Of a DNA stretch of 64,000 nucleotides, positions 28,838 through 36,773 are shown piece by piece (the first letter of the stretch is position 1; each line of letters opens with the position of its first letter). The stretch is from Paraprevotella clara YIT 11840 (GTDB lineage Bacteria; Bacteroidota; Bacteroidia; Bacteroidales; Bacteroidaceae): NCBI RefSeq assembly GCF_000233955.1, contig NZ_JH376618.1:112315-176314 (forward strand), read 5' to 3'. The notes beneath the pieces are model-generated. The model was not told where the DNA came from. It was given only the letters and a program-made list of their open reading frames with translations, and searched no databases. The position numbers were made by a program, and so were the translations under genes.

Positions 28838-29638
28838 ATGGGAACGGTGGATTTGACTTATACGGGATTGGCCATCGGCATGTTGCTGATGCTGATACCT
28901 TTTTATTTTCTGTGGCGTTTCCGCACCGGACTGCTTTCGTCGGCTTTGTGGGGAACCGTGAGGATGACCGTGCAACTGTTGCTCATCGGCGTGTACTTGC
29001 GTTTCTTGTTTCAATGGGACAACGAATGGGTCAACGTGCTGTGGATGGCCGTCATGGCCGTCATCGCTTCCCATACGGCTGTCAGTCGCACAGCCTTGCG
29101 CCGCGAGGTGCTGCTCCTGCCGGTTTTCACGGGCTTTCTGGCTACGGTCTTGTTGGTGTCGTTGTATTTCCTGGCCTTCGTAGTGCGTGCCGACGATGTG
29201 TTTGCCGCCCGTTTCTTCATTCCGGTGGCCGGTGTGTTGTTCGGCAATATGCTGACGGTGAATATCATGGCCGTGAATGTCTATTACAGCGAGTTGCAGC
29301 GCGAACAGGATATGTATTATTACCTGTTGGGTAACGGGGCAACCCGTTTTGAGGCTACATTGCCTTTCCTCCGTTCGGCCGTCATCAAATCCTTTTCCCC
29401 GTGCATCGCCAACATGGCCGTGCTGGGCATCGTGTCTTTCCCGGGGACGATGATAGGACAGATACTCGGCGGCTCAATGCCTGAAGTAGCCATCAAATAC
29501 CAGTTGATGATAAGCGTCATCACGGTTGTGGCTTCCATGCTGTCCTTGGTTATCACGATTTCGCTTTCCGTGCGCCGCACGTTCGATGAGTTCGGGCGAC
29601 TGAAGCCGATATTCAGAAAAGGCCGGAATACTAAATAA
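28838..29638 (+). CDS. ABC transporter permease, FetB/YbbM (UPF0014) family
   Basis: Encodes 266 residues with about seven hydrophobic segments. Family features are RMTVQLLLIGVYL, the segment GNMLTVNIMAVNVYYSEL, the cytoplasmic loop QDMYYYLLGNGATRFEA that contacts the ATPase, and VSFPGTMIGQILGGSMPEVA. E. coli FetB exports iron with FetA. It begins 10 nt after the ATPase gene, so a two-gene operon is clear. Substrate is inferred from the family only. Confidence 0.9.
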   Translation: MGTVDLTYTGLAIGMLLMLIPFYFLWRFRTGLLSSALWGTVRMTVQLLLIGVYLRFLFQWDNEWVNVLWMAVMAVIASHTAVSRTALRREVLLLPVFTGFLATVLLVSLYFLAFVVRADDVFAARFFIPVAGVLFGNMLTVNIMAVNVYYSELQREQDMYYYLLGNGATRFEATLPFLRSAVIKSFSPCIANMAVLGIVSFPGTMIGQILGGSMPEVAIKYQLMISVITVVASMLSLVITISLSVRRTFDEFGRLKPIFRKGRNTK

Positions 29639-29660
29639 ATGATAAAATCCACCGGGTTTC

Positions 29661-29692
29661 TTTGGAAACCTCCCGTCTTATCCCTATCTTTG
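29661..29692 (+). promoter_or_regulatory. Promoter of the Nif3-family gene
   Basis: TTTG (29661-29664), 20 nt, TATCTTTG (29685-29692): a perfect match. It fixes the gene start to the GTG at 29710, because the earlier in-frame TTG at 29662 lies inside this promoter. Confidence 0.85.
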
Positions 29693-29709
29693 TGAAAATT
29701 TTCTATGAC

Positions 29710-30519
29710 GTGAAAATTAAGGAAGTAGTTTTTGCCCTTGAAAGATTCGCGCCTTTGCCCTTGCAGGAGAGCTATGACAATGCCGGTCTGCAAGTAGGAT
29801 TGACGGAGGTGGAAGCATCAGGGGCTTTATTGTGTCTTGACGTGACCGAGGAGGTAATAGACGAAGCCGTTTCTTTGGGTTGCAATCTCATCGTGTCACA
29901 CCATCCGTTGTTGTTCCACGGGCTGAAGACCGTGTCCGACCGCAACTACGTGGAGCGGTGCGTACGGAAGGCCATCCAAAACGACGTGACGGTCTATGCG
30001 GCGCATACGAACTTGGATAATGCCGAGGATGGCGTGAACTTCAAAATCGCCGAAAAGTTGGAACTGGAGCAGGTGGGATTGCTTCTGCCGCATCCCGTGA
30101 AGGTGAAGGACGGCGGGCATGAATACACCGTCATGGCGGGCAGCGGAGTCATCGGCGTGTTGCCCCAGCCGGAGGATTCCCTGAAGTTTCTCCAGCGCAT
30201 CAAGTCCGTATTCCATATTGAATGCCTGATGCACAATGAGCTGTTGCAGCGTCCGGTGCGCAAAGTCGTACTTTGCGGAGGGGCGGGCGATTTCATGCTC
30301 GAAGAGGCGCTCAACCAGAAAGCCGATGCTTTCCTGACAGGGGAGATGCACTATCATCAGTACTTCGGCCACGATCAGGAGTTGCAGATTGCCGTCATGG
30401 GGCATTACCAGAGCGAGCAATACACGAAAGAAATTTTTTATTCCATCATAGGTGAGATTTGTCCCGAACTGCCGCTTTACATGACGGCGGTAGACACTAA
30501 TCCCATAAAATATTTGTAA
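29710..30519 (+). CDS. Nif3-like dinuclear metal center protein (DUF34)
   Basis: Encodes 269 residues. The GTG start gives MKIKEVVFALERFAPLPLQ, the usual N-terminus. The family binds two metal ions; visible ligands are in IVSHHPLLFHG, AAHTNLDNAEDGVN and TGEMHYHQY. It is annotated in databases as a Nif3-like or GTP cyclohydrolase I type 2 homologue, but a general biochemical role is unsettled. It is followed 8 nt later by the zinc-ribbon protein gene; this pair is often adjacent in Bacteroidetes as far as I recall. Confidence 0.9.
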   Translation: MKIKEVVFALERFAPLPLQESYDNAGLQVGLTEVEASGALLCLDVTEEVIDEAVSLGCNLIVSHHPLLFHGLKTVSDRNYVERCVRKAIQNDVTVYAAHTNLDNAEDGVNFKIAEKLELEQVGLLLPHPVKVKDGGHEYTVMAGSGVIGVLPQPEDSLKFLQRIKSVFHIECLMHNELLQRPVRKVVLCGGAGDFMLEEALNQKADAFLTGEMHYHQYFGHDQELQIAVMGHYQSEQYTKEIFYSIIGEICPELPLYMTAVDTNPIKYL

Positions 30520-30527
30520 TAAGCACT

Positions 30528-31355
30528 ATGGCAAAAGACATGAAGAAAGACGCGACGGACCTGTCGATTGAAGAAAAGTTGAAGAACCTGTACCAGTTGC
30601 AGACCATGCTTTCCGAAATCGACAAAATCAAGACGTTGCGCGGAGAGCTTCCGTTGGAAGTACAGGACTTGGAAGACGAGATAGAAGGCTTGTCTACCCG
30701 TATTGAAAAAATACACGGAGAGATAGGGGAACTGAATGCGGACATTGCCACGCGTAAAGCCAATATCGAAGCCAGCAAAGCCTCTATCGAAAAGTATAGC
30801 CAGCAGTTGGACAATGTGCGTAACAATCGTGAGTACGAGTCTTTGAGCAAGGAAATCGAATACCAGACCTTGGACGTGGAGCTGAACGAGAAGCGCATCC
30901 GCGAGGCTTACAGTGCCATTGAACACAAGAACGGGGAAATCGCCCATTGCACGGAGCTGATGGACGACCGGCGTGCGGATTTGGATGTGAAGAAATCCGA
31001 GTTGGACGATATTATTTCCGAAACGCGGTCGGAAGAAGAGAAGCTGCGCGAAAGTGCCAAGAATCTGGAAGCTACTATCGAACCTCGTTTGTTGTTGGCG
31101 TTCAAGCGTATCCGTAAGAACAGCCGTAATGGATTGGGTATCGTTTACGTGCAGCGCGATGCTTGTGGTGGCTGTTTCAATAAAATCCCGCCCCAGCGTC
31201 AGTTGGATATCCGTATGCGCAAGAAGATTATCGTATGCGAATACTGCGGCCGTATCATGATAGACCCGGAATTGGCCGGAGTGGAAATCGAAAGCAAGGC
31301 GGTAGAAGAAAAGCCGAAGCGTCGCCGTCGGGCTGCCGCTGCTACAGAGGAGTAA
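30528..31355 (+). CDS. Coiled-coil protein with C-terminal C4 zinc ribbon
   Basis: Encodes 275 residues. About residues 10-190 are a long charged coiled coil. The C-terminal zinc ribbon has two CxxC pairs, CGGCFNKIPP and CEYCGRI, followed by a basic tail (PKRRRRAAAA). The architecture matches the CT398/zf-RING_7 family (CT398 is a chlamydial protein). A role in transcription or secretion has been suggested for some members, but I make no firm claim. It is co-transcribed with the Nif3-like gene and is followed by a strong terminator. Confidence 0.9.
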   Translation: MAKDMKKDATDLSIEEKLKNLYQLQTMLSEIDKIKTLRGELPLEVQDLEDEIEGLSTRIEKIHGEIGELNADIATRKANIEASKASIEKYSQQLDNVRNNREYESLSKEIEYQTLDVELNEKRIREAYSAIEHKNGEIAHCTELMDDRRADLDVKKSELDDIISETRSEEEKLRESAKNLEATIEPRLLLAFKRIRKNSRNGLGIVYVQRDACGGCFNKIPPQRQLDIRMRKKIIVCEYCGRIMIDPELAGVEIESKAVEEKPKRRRRAAAATEE

Positions 31356-31392
31356 GTATATCGCCTTTGGGCATATTCAGGAAAGATTTGCA

Positions 31393-31431
31393 AACGCGCC
31401 TGCGACAATCGTGTCGCAGGCGCGTTTTTTA
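31393..31431 (+). terminator. Strong Rho-independent terminator
   Basis: A perfect 14-bp stem (acgcgcctgcgaca, 31394-31407, with tgtcgcaggcgcgt, 31412-31425) followed by a T run closes the Nif3/zinc-ribbon operon. Confidence 0.92.
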
Positions 31432-31463
31432 ATACGGCCGTCCTTCTTCCCGTTTCCAAACCC

Positions 31464-31784
31464 TCATACCATTTTCAGTCCTACTACGGAAATCACCAGG
31501 GTGGAGATAAAGAAAAGACGCCAGAACGTAGCCGGCTCATGAAAGAAAAGAATGCCCAACAAGACCGTCCCGGCCGCTCCTATACCAGTCCATATCGGGT
31601 AGGCGGTTCCTATTGGAATCGTTTGTATAGCCTTGATTAGTAAATACATGCTGAGTGACATGCAGCAGAGAAAACCCAGCAGCCACGAATAAAACTCCCA
31701 GCCGGAAACGCCTTTTAGTCTGCCCATGCAAAAAGTGAAAGCCACTTCGCATAATCCGGCTCCAATCAATGCAATCCAGTTCAT
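31464..31784 (-). CDS. SMR-family exporter, Gdx/SugE type
   Basis: Encodes 106 residues with four membrane helices and the essential Glu13 in GLCEVAF. The segment IPIGTAYPIWTGIGAAG is close to the SugE/Gdx signature rather than to EmrE-type drug pumps, so guanidinium export is the most likely role by family. It is transcribed away from a Crp-family regulator gene, with a 148-bp shared upstream region that contains a spaced inverted repeat (31840-31871). Confidence 0.88.
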   Translation of the reverse strand: MNWIALIGAGLCEVAFTFCMGRLKGVSGWEFYSWLLGFLCCMSLSMYLLIKAIQTIPIGTAYPIWTGIGAAGTVLLGILFFHEPATFWRLFFISTLVISVVGLKMV

Positions 31785-31839
31785 ATCTTAAAAATGTTTT
31801 TATTAGACGCGCAAAGGTAAGGCTTGCATCCGGAAATCT

Positions 31840-31871
31840 ACTTTACATTTGATAAGAAATGACCGTAAAGT
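31840..31871. promoter_or_regulatory. Candidate operator between the SMR and Crp-family genes
   Basis: ACTTTAC (31840-31846) and GTAAAGT (31865-31871) form a perfect 7-bp inverted repeat with an 18-nt spacer, between the two divergent genes. A role as a regulator binding site is inferred from position. Confidence 0.4.
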
Positions 31872-31932
31872 GGGAGGAAACGCATGTTTTTCCCTATCTT
31901 TACCCAAGATTTAATTTCAGTTGTTCGTGTTT

Positions 31933-32496
31933 ATGGATATTCGTACCATTATCAGTCGTATACATTCCTTGCCGGAATCATCGTTGGAGAAACTGGAAGA
32001 GAGCCTTACCCGTGTGGACCGTCCCAAAGGTTTCCGGTTGACGGAAACAGGGAAGGTGGAAAGTAATGTGTTCTTTTTGTCCGAAGGCATAGCCCGTGCT
32101 TATCTTCCCGTAGACGGGAAAGAGGTCACTTTCTGGATAGGTGCGGAAGGCAGCACGCTAATGTCGATGAAAAGTTTTGTGAACGATGAAAAAGGGTATG
32201 AAACCATAGAATTGATGGAAGACTCCGTGTTGTACATGTTGGAACGGGGACAGCTCTACCGTTTGTTTGAAGAAGACGTTCACATTGCCAACTGGGGGCG
32301 GAAGTTTGCGGAGAAGGAATTGTTGAAGACCGAGGAACGCCTTATTCCCTTGTTGTTCACCACGGCTTCGGAGCGTTACCGTAAATTGCTTCGCGACAAT
32401 CCGGAGCTGCTGCTCCGTCTGCCTTTGGAATGCCTTGCCTCCTATTTGGGCATTACGCCGGTCAGCCTGAGCCGGATAAGGGCGGAGTTAAGATGA
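31933..32496 (+). CDS. Crp/Fnr-family transcriptional regulator
   Basis: Encodes 187 residues. ATG 31933 is preferred to the upstream TTG because MDIRTIISRI starts a usual N-terminus. The cyclic-nucleotide-binding-like beta-barrel covers about residues 20-110 (LTETGKVESNVFFLSEGIAR, then FWIGAEGSTLM); the C-terminal winged helix includes LPLECLASYLGITPVSLSRI. Residues that bind cAMP in E. coli Crp are not evident, so the effector is unknown. It diverges from the SMR exporter gene and may control it. Confidence 0.88.
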   Translation: MDIRTIISRIHSLPESSLEKLEESLTRVDRPKGFRLTETGKVESNVFFLSEGIARAYLPVDGKEVTFWIGAEGSTLMSMKSFVNDEKGYETIELMEDSVLYMLERGQLYRLFEEDVHIANWGRKFAEKELLKTEERLIPLLFTTASERYRKLLRDNPELLLRLPLECLASYLGITPVSLSRIRAELR

Positions 32497-32613
32497 CGGG
32501 CGCGTATGTTCCTGGGGCGTAATAGGGTTGGGCGAAGGAAAATATTTTTAGTTTGTAAAACAAAAAGCATGGTTTCCCGCTTGGAATCCGGGTTCCGGGA
32601 GTGTGCAAAATTA

Positions 32614-32698
32614 CTCTCAGGCGAATGAAAAATCAATCTCAGGCGAACGATTTTTCATTCGCCTGAGATTGATTTACCGTTCTGCGGTGAATGATTTT
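32614..32698. repeat. Intergenic palindromic repeat, locus 3
   Basis: Contains CTCAGGCGAATGAAAAATC and its inverse GATTTTTCATTCGCCTGAG around 32617-32668, with nested pairing of AATCAATCTCAGGCGA (32631-32646) and TCGCCTGAGATTGATT (32659-32674). It belongs to the same family as the elements near 1.6, 17.7 and 46.9 kb. The gap 32497-32613 shows nothing else. Confidence 0.7.
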
Positions 32699-32796
32699 GT
32701 ATTCTTTTGTTGTTCGTAAAATACTGTAATACAATATCTTAATCGGATAACTGAATTTCCGGGAAAGAAAATCTCAGATTGTTGGATTATTTTCCG

Positions 32797-32804
32797 TATA
32801 TTTG
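32797..32804 (+). promoter_or_regulatory. Possible -7 box upstream of structured RNA copy B
   Basis: TATATTTG fits the -7 consensus. No TTTG is at the right distance. If active, transcription starts near 32811 and reaches the T run at 33126 after about 320 nt. Confidence 0.4.
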
Positions 32805-32850
32805 TCGTGCGTATCCATGCGGAAGCCTCGTCGGAGGTGGGAGTAGCGTG

Positions 32851-33131
32851 GGACTGCATATATAAAGAAGGCGTTTACTTGACGCTTTGATTCTTTGGCT
32901 ACTCAGAATCTCGCAAGTTCTAATCACTGTCGAAGACAAAGCAACGGTAGATGCCCTGTGGGTGTGTTTTATATAAGCCTCTATTGTATCCATGTGTGTT
33001 GCATGGATAGAGGGGACGTATATATAAACATATCGGCGTGGGCTTCTGCGTTGCTCGTTCAGACAGTGATGGGCAATGCGAGAGCCTTGAGTAGCGGAAC
33101 GAGCAACAGGTACAGACTCCCGCGCTTTTTT
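32851..33131 (+). ncRNA. Structured RNA element, copy B
   Basis: Second copy of the element at 11712-12012, with the same ordered sequence blocks. Closing stem GCGTGGG (33036-33042) with CCCGCGC (33119-33125). Inner stem GTTGCTCGTTC (33050-33060) with GAACGAGCAAC (33097-33107), 11 perfect pairs. Alternative stem GCGTTGCTC (33048-33056) with GGGCAATGC (33071-33079). A separate hairpin at 32977-33015 (CCTCTAT..ATCCATG with CATGGATAGAGG) is sequence-unrelated to the hairpin at the same place in copy A. A T run (33126-33131) follows. The next gene starts 73 nt downstream. Confidence 0.7.
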
Positions 33132-33204
33132 CGTATATGTACACAATCAAACTTTTTATGGATTCCGGCAGGGGAGTTGGGCGGAAAGTTAAAATGTGGA
33201 AATC

Positions 33205-33888
33205 ATGAAAATGAGGTGTTTTTCTTTCTTGATGTTTTTGATGTTGGGCGTGTACGCTTTCGCACAGAAGGACGTGACGCAGTTTCTCGGTATTCCTGTG
33301 GACGGGACTGAGGCAGAAATGGTACGGAAACTACAAGCCAAAGGTTTTAAGCGAAACAGTTTGTTGGGTTGGATGGAAGGGGAGTTTAATGGCCGTGAGG
33401 TTGTCTTGCTTATTGCCACCAATAATAATAAGGTGTGGCGTGTTGCGGTAAGGGATAAATGGGCGACAGATGAGGCGAATATAAAATTTCGTTTTAATGA
33501 CTTGTGTAGGCAGTTCTCTAAAAATGAGAAGTATGCGCCTTTGAATGATAATCCGGAATTACCAGAAGAAGAGAAAATAGGTTATGAGATGTTGGTGAAT
33601 AATAAAAGATACCAATCTGCTTATTACCAGTCACCAAAAGATGTGATTACACTGTCGGAGGAGGAAAGAACGCTTGCTTTATCTGAGGCAGGGCTGAAAG
33701 ATACATCTTGGGACAGTCTGACTTTGGAAGAAAAGATAGAGCAAACCCCCGTGTTGGTATATTACATGGCAGATAAGTACTGGTCAAAAAAAATGGTTTG
33801 GTTTATGATTTCTAAGGATGCCAATGATTACCGTATTGTGATATATTATGATAATGAATACAATCATGCCGATGGTGAAGATTTATAA
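33205..33888 (+). CDS. Secreted protein of unknown function
   Basis: Encodes 227 residues. ATG 33205 is used because it begins a signal peptide (MKMRCFSFLMFLMLGVYAFA, cleavage before QKD); an ATG two codons later is equally possible. The mature protein starts with VTQFLGIPVDGTEAEMVRKL, then alternates beta strands and charged helices, and ends with an acidic tail (NEYNHADGEDL). Multi-copy hypothetical proteins with this FLGIPVDGT start occur in Bacteroides as I recall, with no known role. Codon use is more AT-rich than in neighbouring housekeeping genes. It follows structured RNA copy B by 73 nt and is 24 nt upstream of another unknown gene. Confidence 0.75.
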   Translation: MKMRCFSFLMFLMLGVYAFAQKDVTQFLGIPVDGTEAEMVRKLQAKGFKRNSLLGWMEGEFNGREVVLLIATNNNKVWRVAVRDKWATDEANIKFRFNDLCRQFSKNEKYAPLNDNPELPEEEKIGYEMLVNNKRYQSAYYQSPKDVITLSEEERTLALSEAGLKDTSWDSLTLEEKIEQTPVLVYYMADKYWSKKMVWFMISKDANDYRIVIYYDNEYNHADGEDL

Positions 33889-33912
33889 TAACCGATTTAA
33901 AAAGAGAATTTT

Positions 33913-34167
33913 ATGAAAGGAATGAATTTGGAAAAGGAAATGGCTGTCCATTGCGGCAAGGTAACGGACAGCATGGAGACGTTGGAAACGTTGTGCTGCG
34001 AGAAGGCTGAAAAGCTTCTGGCTACATTGGATGTGTCGGAAGGCGGAAAGGTAGAAGTCCCATTTTGGACGGAGGATTTTCCGGAACTTATTGCCGTAGG
34101 CAAGTTCAGCCGCGACAAGTCCGGCAAAGTCATATACGAATTGGACTTTTCCGAGTCCACTTTGTAA
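33913..34167 (+). CDS. Small protein of unknown function
   Basis: Encodes 84 residues without signal peptide or membrane segment. The N-terminal half is predicted helical with Cys residues (HCGKVTDSMETLETLCCEKA); the C-terminal half looks like two beta strands (VEVPFWTEDFPELIAVGKF and KVIYELDFSES). It is 24 nt after the secreted-protein gene and likely co-transcribed. I do not recognise the family. Confidence 0.65.
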   Translation: MKGMNLEKEMAVHCGKVTDSMETLETLCCEKAEKLLATLDVSEGGKVEVPFWTEDFPELIAVGKFSRDKSGKVIYELDFSESTL

Positions 34168-34285
34168 TCTTCGGGCGCATTTTGTTGATTGTGCTGCAAC
34201 GAAGTCCTTCCCCTTTGTTTTGCCATTCAATGAAGCAAACAAGGTGGAAGGCATTTTTTATGCTTCCTATCGTGAGGGAAAGCCC

Positions 34286-34738
34286 TTATAAAATCTCTCC
34301 ATATTCAGGAATGTCCGGCAGGAACTTGCAGGAGTTCGTTTCGTAATCCATCCTGCAACAATAATGTTGCAGGCCGTTGGAGACAATGAGATAGTCTACG
34401 CGTAACACCATGTTGTAACGCGAAATCTGGGCAAATACCTTTTGGGTGATTTCGATGTGTGGGGCTTTGTATTCCACAATGACGCGCGGACGGGCTTGCC
34501 GGTCGTAGACCACCGTGTCGCAACGCTTGGCCGTGCCGTTCAACATGAGTGAGATTTCATTGGCCACCAAGCCTGGTGGGTAATGTTTGTGGGTGACGAG
34601 GTAATGCACGAAATGTTGTCTCACCCATTCTTCCGGGGTGAGAGCCACATATTTGCGGCGCAATTCATCGAAGACGACCGTCCGGCCGTCCCGCTTTGTC
34701 ACTTTTATGGGATATTGTGGAAGGTTTAACGTAATCAT
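34286..34738 (-). CDS. Stand-alone HsdR N-terminal-like (PD-(D/E)XK) protein
   Basis: Encodes 150 residues. The region RCDTVVYDRQARPRVIVEYK contains the D-x(n)-ExK pattern of the nuclease domain found at the N-terminus of type I restriction subunit HsdR (HSDR_N). No helicase part, HsdM or HsdS is present, and the protein ends naturally after the domain. Stand-alone copies next to holA are widespread in Bacteroidetes as I recall, which suggests a housekeeping DNA-repair or processing role rather than restriction; this is inference. It is divergent from the AMP nucleosidase gene. Confidence 0.85.
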   Translation of the reverse strand: MITLNLPQYPIKVTKRDGRTVVFDELRRKYVALTPEEWVRQHFVHYLVTHKHYPPGLVANEISLMLNGTAKRCDTVVYDRQARPRVIVEYKAPHIEITQKVFAQISRYNMVLRVDYLIVSNGLQHYCCRMDYETNSCKFLPDIPEYGEIL

Positions 34739-34742
34739 TTGC

Positions 34743-34750
34743 TAACTTTG
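34743..34750 (+). promoter_or_regulatory. -7 box of the AMP nucleosidase gene
   Basis: TAACTTTG matches the consensus; no good -33 box is seen. It lies upstream of the chosen ATG at 34809 and argues against the earlier in-frame ATG at 34752. Confidence 0.5.
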
Positions 34751-34808
34751 CATGGAATACCCCTCTGTCTTTTGCGGGGTAAAGTGGAAACAAAAATACG
34801 CAAAAACA

Positions 34809-35585
34809 ATGAAAACGAAAGCGGAAATCGTGGAAAATTGGTTGCCACGCTATACACAACATCCCTTGTCCGACTTCGGGGAGTATATTTTGCTGACCAA
34901 TTTCAATAATTACGTAGATATATTCTGTGAACAGTTTAAGCTTCCTCAGCCCGGTTATGGGGCGAACATGCGGATGGCTACGGCGGAGAATATCACTATC
35001 ATTAACTTTGGAATGGGGAGCCCGAATGCGGCCATTATTATGGATTTGCTAAGTGCAATCGAGCCGAAAGCCTGCCTGTTCTTGGGCAAATGTGGGGGAA
35101 TCTCTTCTAAAACGAAACTGGGAGACTTGATTCTTCCTTTGGCGGGAATCCGCGGAGAGGGGACATCGAACGATTATTATCCGCCCGAGGTGCCTGCGTT
35201 GCCGGCTTTCATGCTCCAGCGGGCGGTGTCGACAGCCATACGGGATGCCCATCGCGATTATTGGACGGGCACGGTGTACACTACGAACCGTAGGATATGG
35301 GAGCATGATGAAAAGTTCAAGGAGTATCTGAAAGACACCCGTGCCATGGCTGTGGATATGGAGACGGCTACGCTGTTCACATGCGGTTTCGCCAACCACA
35401 TCCCGACCGGGGCTTTGCTGCTCGTATCGGACAATCCGATGATGCCCGAGGGGGTAAAAACGGCAGAGAGCGACCGGGAAGTGACGCATAACTTTGCGCC
35501 GGAGCATGTCACTATAGGAATAGAGGCGTTGAAACTGATAATAGGTGAACGGAAAACAGTGAAACACCTGAAATATGATTGGTAA
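34809..35585 (+). CDS. amn: AMP nucleosidase (short form)
   Basis: Encodes 258 residues, starting at MKTKAEIVENWLPRYTQHPL. It belongs to the nucleoside phosphorylase/hydrolase fold: FGMGSPNAAIIMDLL, FLGKCGGISSKTKLGDLILP and AVDMETATLFTCGF (purine/ribose-binding acidic residues) are typical of Amn. The enzyme splits AMP into adenine and ribose 5-phosphate. It lacks the extra N-terminal domain of the ~480-residue E. coli protein, as is usual in Bacteroidetes. It is followed 18 nt later by holA. Confidence 0.9.
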   Translation: MKTKAEIVENWLPRYTQHPLSDFGEYILLTNFNNYVDIFCEQFKLPQPGYGANMRMATAENITIINFGMGSPNAAIIMDLLSAIEPKACLFLGKCGGISSKTKLGDLILPLAGIRGEGTSNDYYPPEVPALPAFMLQRAVSTAIRDAHRDYWTGTVYTTNRRIWEHDEKFKEYLKDTRAMAVDMETATLFTCGFANHIPTGALLLVSDNPMMPEGVKTAESDREVTHNFAPEHVTIGIEALKLIIGERKTVKHLKYDW

Positions 35586-35603
35586 TCCAAAAGAGAAAAG
35601 CAG

Positions 35604-36629
35604 ATGGCAGTGAAGAAAGAAGGGGTGACGTATGATGAAATCGTACGTTCCGTAAGGGCGGGCAATTTCGCGCCCGTTTATTATTTGATGGGCGAGGAGG
35701 CTTATTATATAGATAAGGTGAGCGAGTTTATCGTAGACACGGCATTGAAGGAGGAAGAGAAGGATTTTAATCTCACGGTTTGTTACGGCACGGACGTGAC
35801 GGCCGACGAAGTCATCAATGCGGCAAAGCGTTTCCCGATGATGGCGGAACGGCAGGTGGTTTTGGTGAGGGAGGCACAGAGTTTACCCGGAAAAGAGCGT
35901 CTTTCCTTTTACCTGGAGCATCCGCAGACCTCTACGGTGCTGATTTTTTGCCATAAACATGGCGTTTTGGATAAAAGGAAAAAGTTGGCGGCGGATATAC
36001 AGAAGACAGGAGTCTTGTTTGAGTCCAAAAAATTGTATGATAGCCAGCTCCCGGGATTTGTCACGACCTATTTGCGCCGTAAGGGGGTGGCGATGGAACA
36101 AAATGCCGTGATGATGGTTTGTGAGTCTGTGGGGAGTGACCTGTCCCGCCTTTCGGGGGAGTTGGACAAGCTGATGTTGGCTTTGCCGGAAGGGGAGACG
36201 CGTATCGGTGCTGCCTTTGTGGAGCAGCATGTCGGTATAAGCAAGGATTTTAACAACTTTGAATTGGTGTCTGCGTTGGTTGCCAAGGATGTACTTAAAG
36301 TAAACCGTATCGTGAAATATTTTAACGACAATCCCAAAAACTTTTCTTTGCAGCTTACGCTTTCCGTCATGTTCGGTTTTTTCAGCAACCTGATGGTTGC
36401 CTATTATGCGCCGCAACGTACGGAAGAGGGGATAGCCGATTGGGTAGAGCAACCTCGTTGGCAGGTGGCGCGGAATATACTTCCCGCCATGCAAAAGTAT
36501 TCGGGGGTGAAAGTGATGCAGATAATTGGGAAACTACGTGAAACGGACGCTAAATCGAAAGGTTTGGGTAATACAATCGCCACTCCCGGCGATCTTTTGA
36601 AGGAGTTAGCCTACTTTATTTTGCACTAA
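35604..36629 (+). CDS. holA: DNA polymerase III subunit delta
   Basis: Encodes 341 residues. The delta subunit opens the sliding clamp as part of the clamp loader. N-terminal VYYLMGEEAYYIDKVSEFIV matches the family start, and the C-terminal helical part includes NTIATPGDLLKELAYFILH. The Walker motif is absent, as expected for delta. It is likely co-transcribed with amn and followed by a terminator at 36734. Confidence 0.92.
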   Translation: MAVKKEGVTYDEIVRSVRAGNFAPVYYLMGEEAYYIDKVSEFIVDTALKEEEKDFNLTVCYGTDVTADEVINAAKRFPMMAERQVVLVREAQSLPGKERLSFYLEHPQTSTVLIFCHKHGVLDKRKKLAADIQKTGVLFESKKLYDSQLPGFVTTYLRRKGVAMEQNAVMMVCESVGSDLSRLSGELDKLMLALPEGETRIGAAFVEQHVGISKDFNNFELVSALVAKDVLKVNRIVKYFNDNPKNFSLQLTLSVMFGFFSNLMVAYYAPQRTEEGIADWVEQPRWQVARNILPAMQKYSGVKVMQIIGKLRETDAKSKGLGNTIATPGDLLKELAYFILH

Positions 36630-36733
36630 AACGGCTGTTTTTAATTTATTTGAAGCTTTTCCGAAACTGTTAAAAAGTAAGTTATAGTATTTGATTATAG
36701 GAGGTTAGCTCGTTTTTCGCTTCCTGAGATTTC

Positions 36734-36773
36734 AAAATTCCGGCCCGTCCTTGCCATCGGGTCGGAATTTTTT
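36734..36773 (+). terminator. Terminator after holA
   Basis: AAATTCCGGCCCG (36735-36747) pairs with CGGGTCGGAATTT (36758-36770), followed by T residues. Confidence 0.82.

Noticed and set aside
29662..29709. Earlier in-frame TTG start for the Nif3-like gene
   Set aside because: The TTG lies inside the -33 box of a perfect promoter; the GTG at 29710 gives the usual N-terminus.
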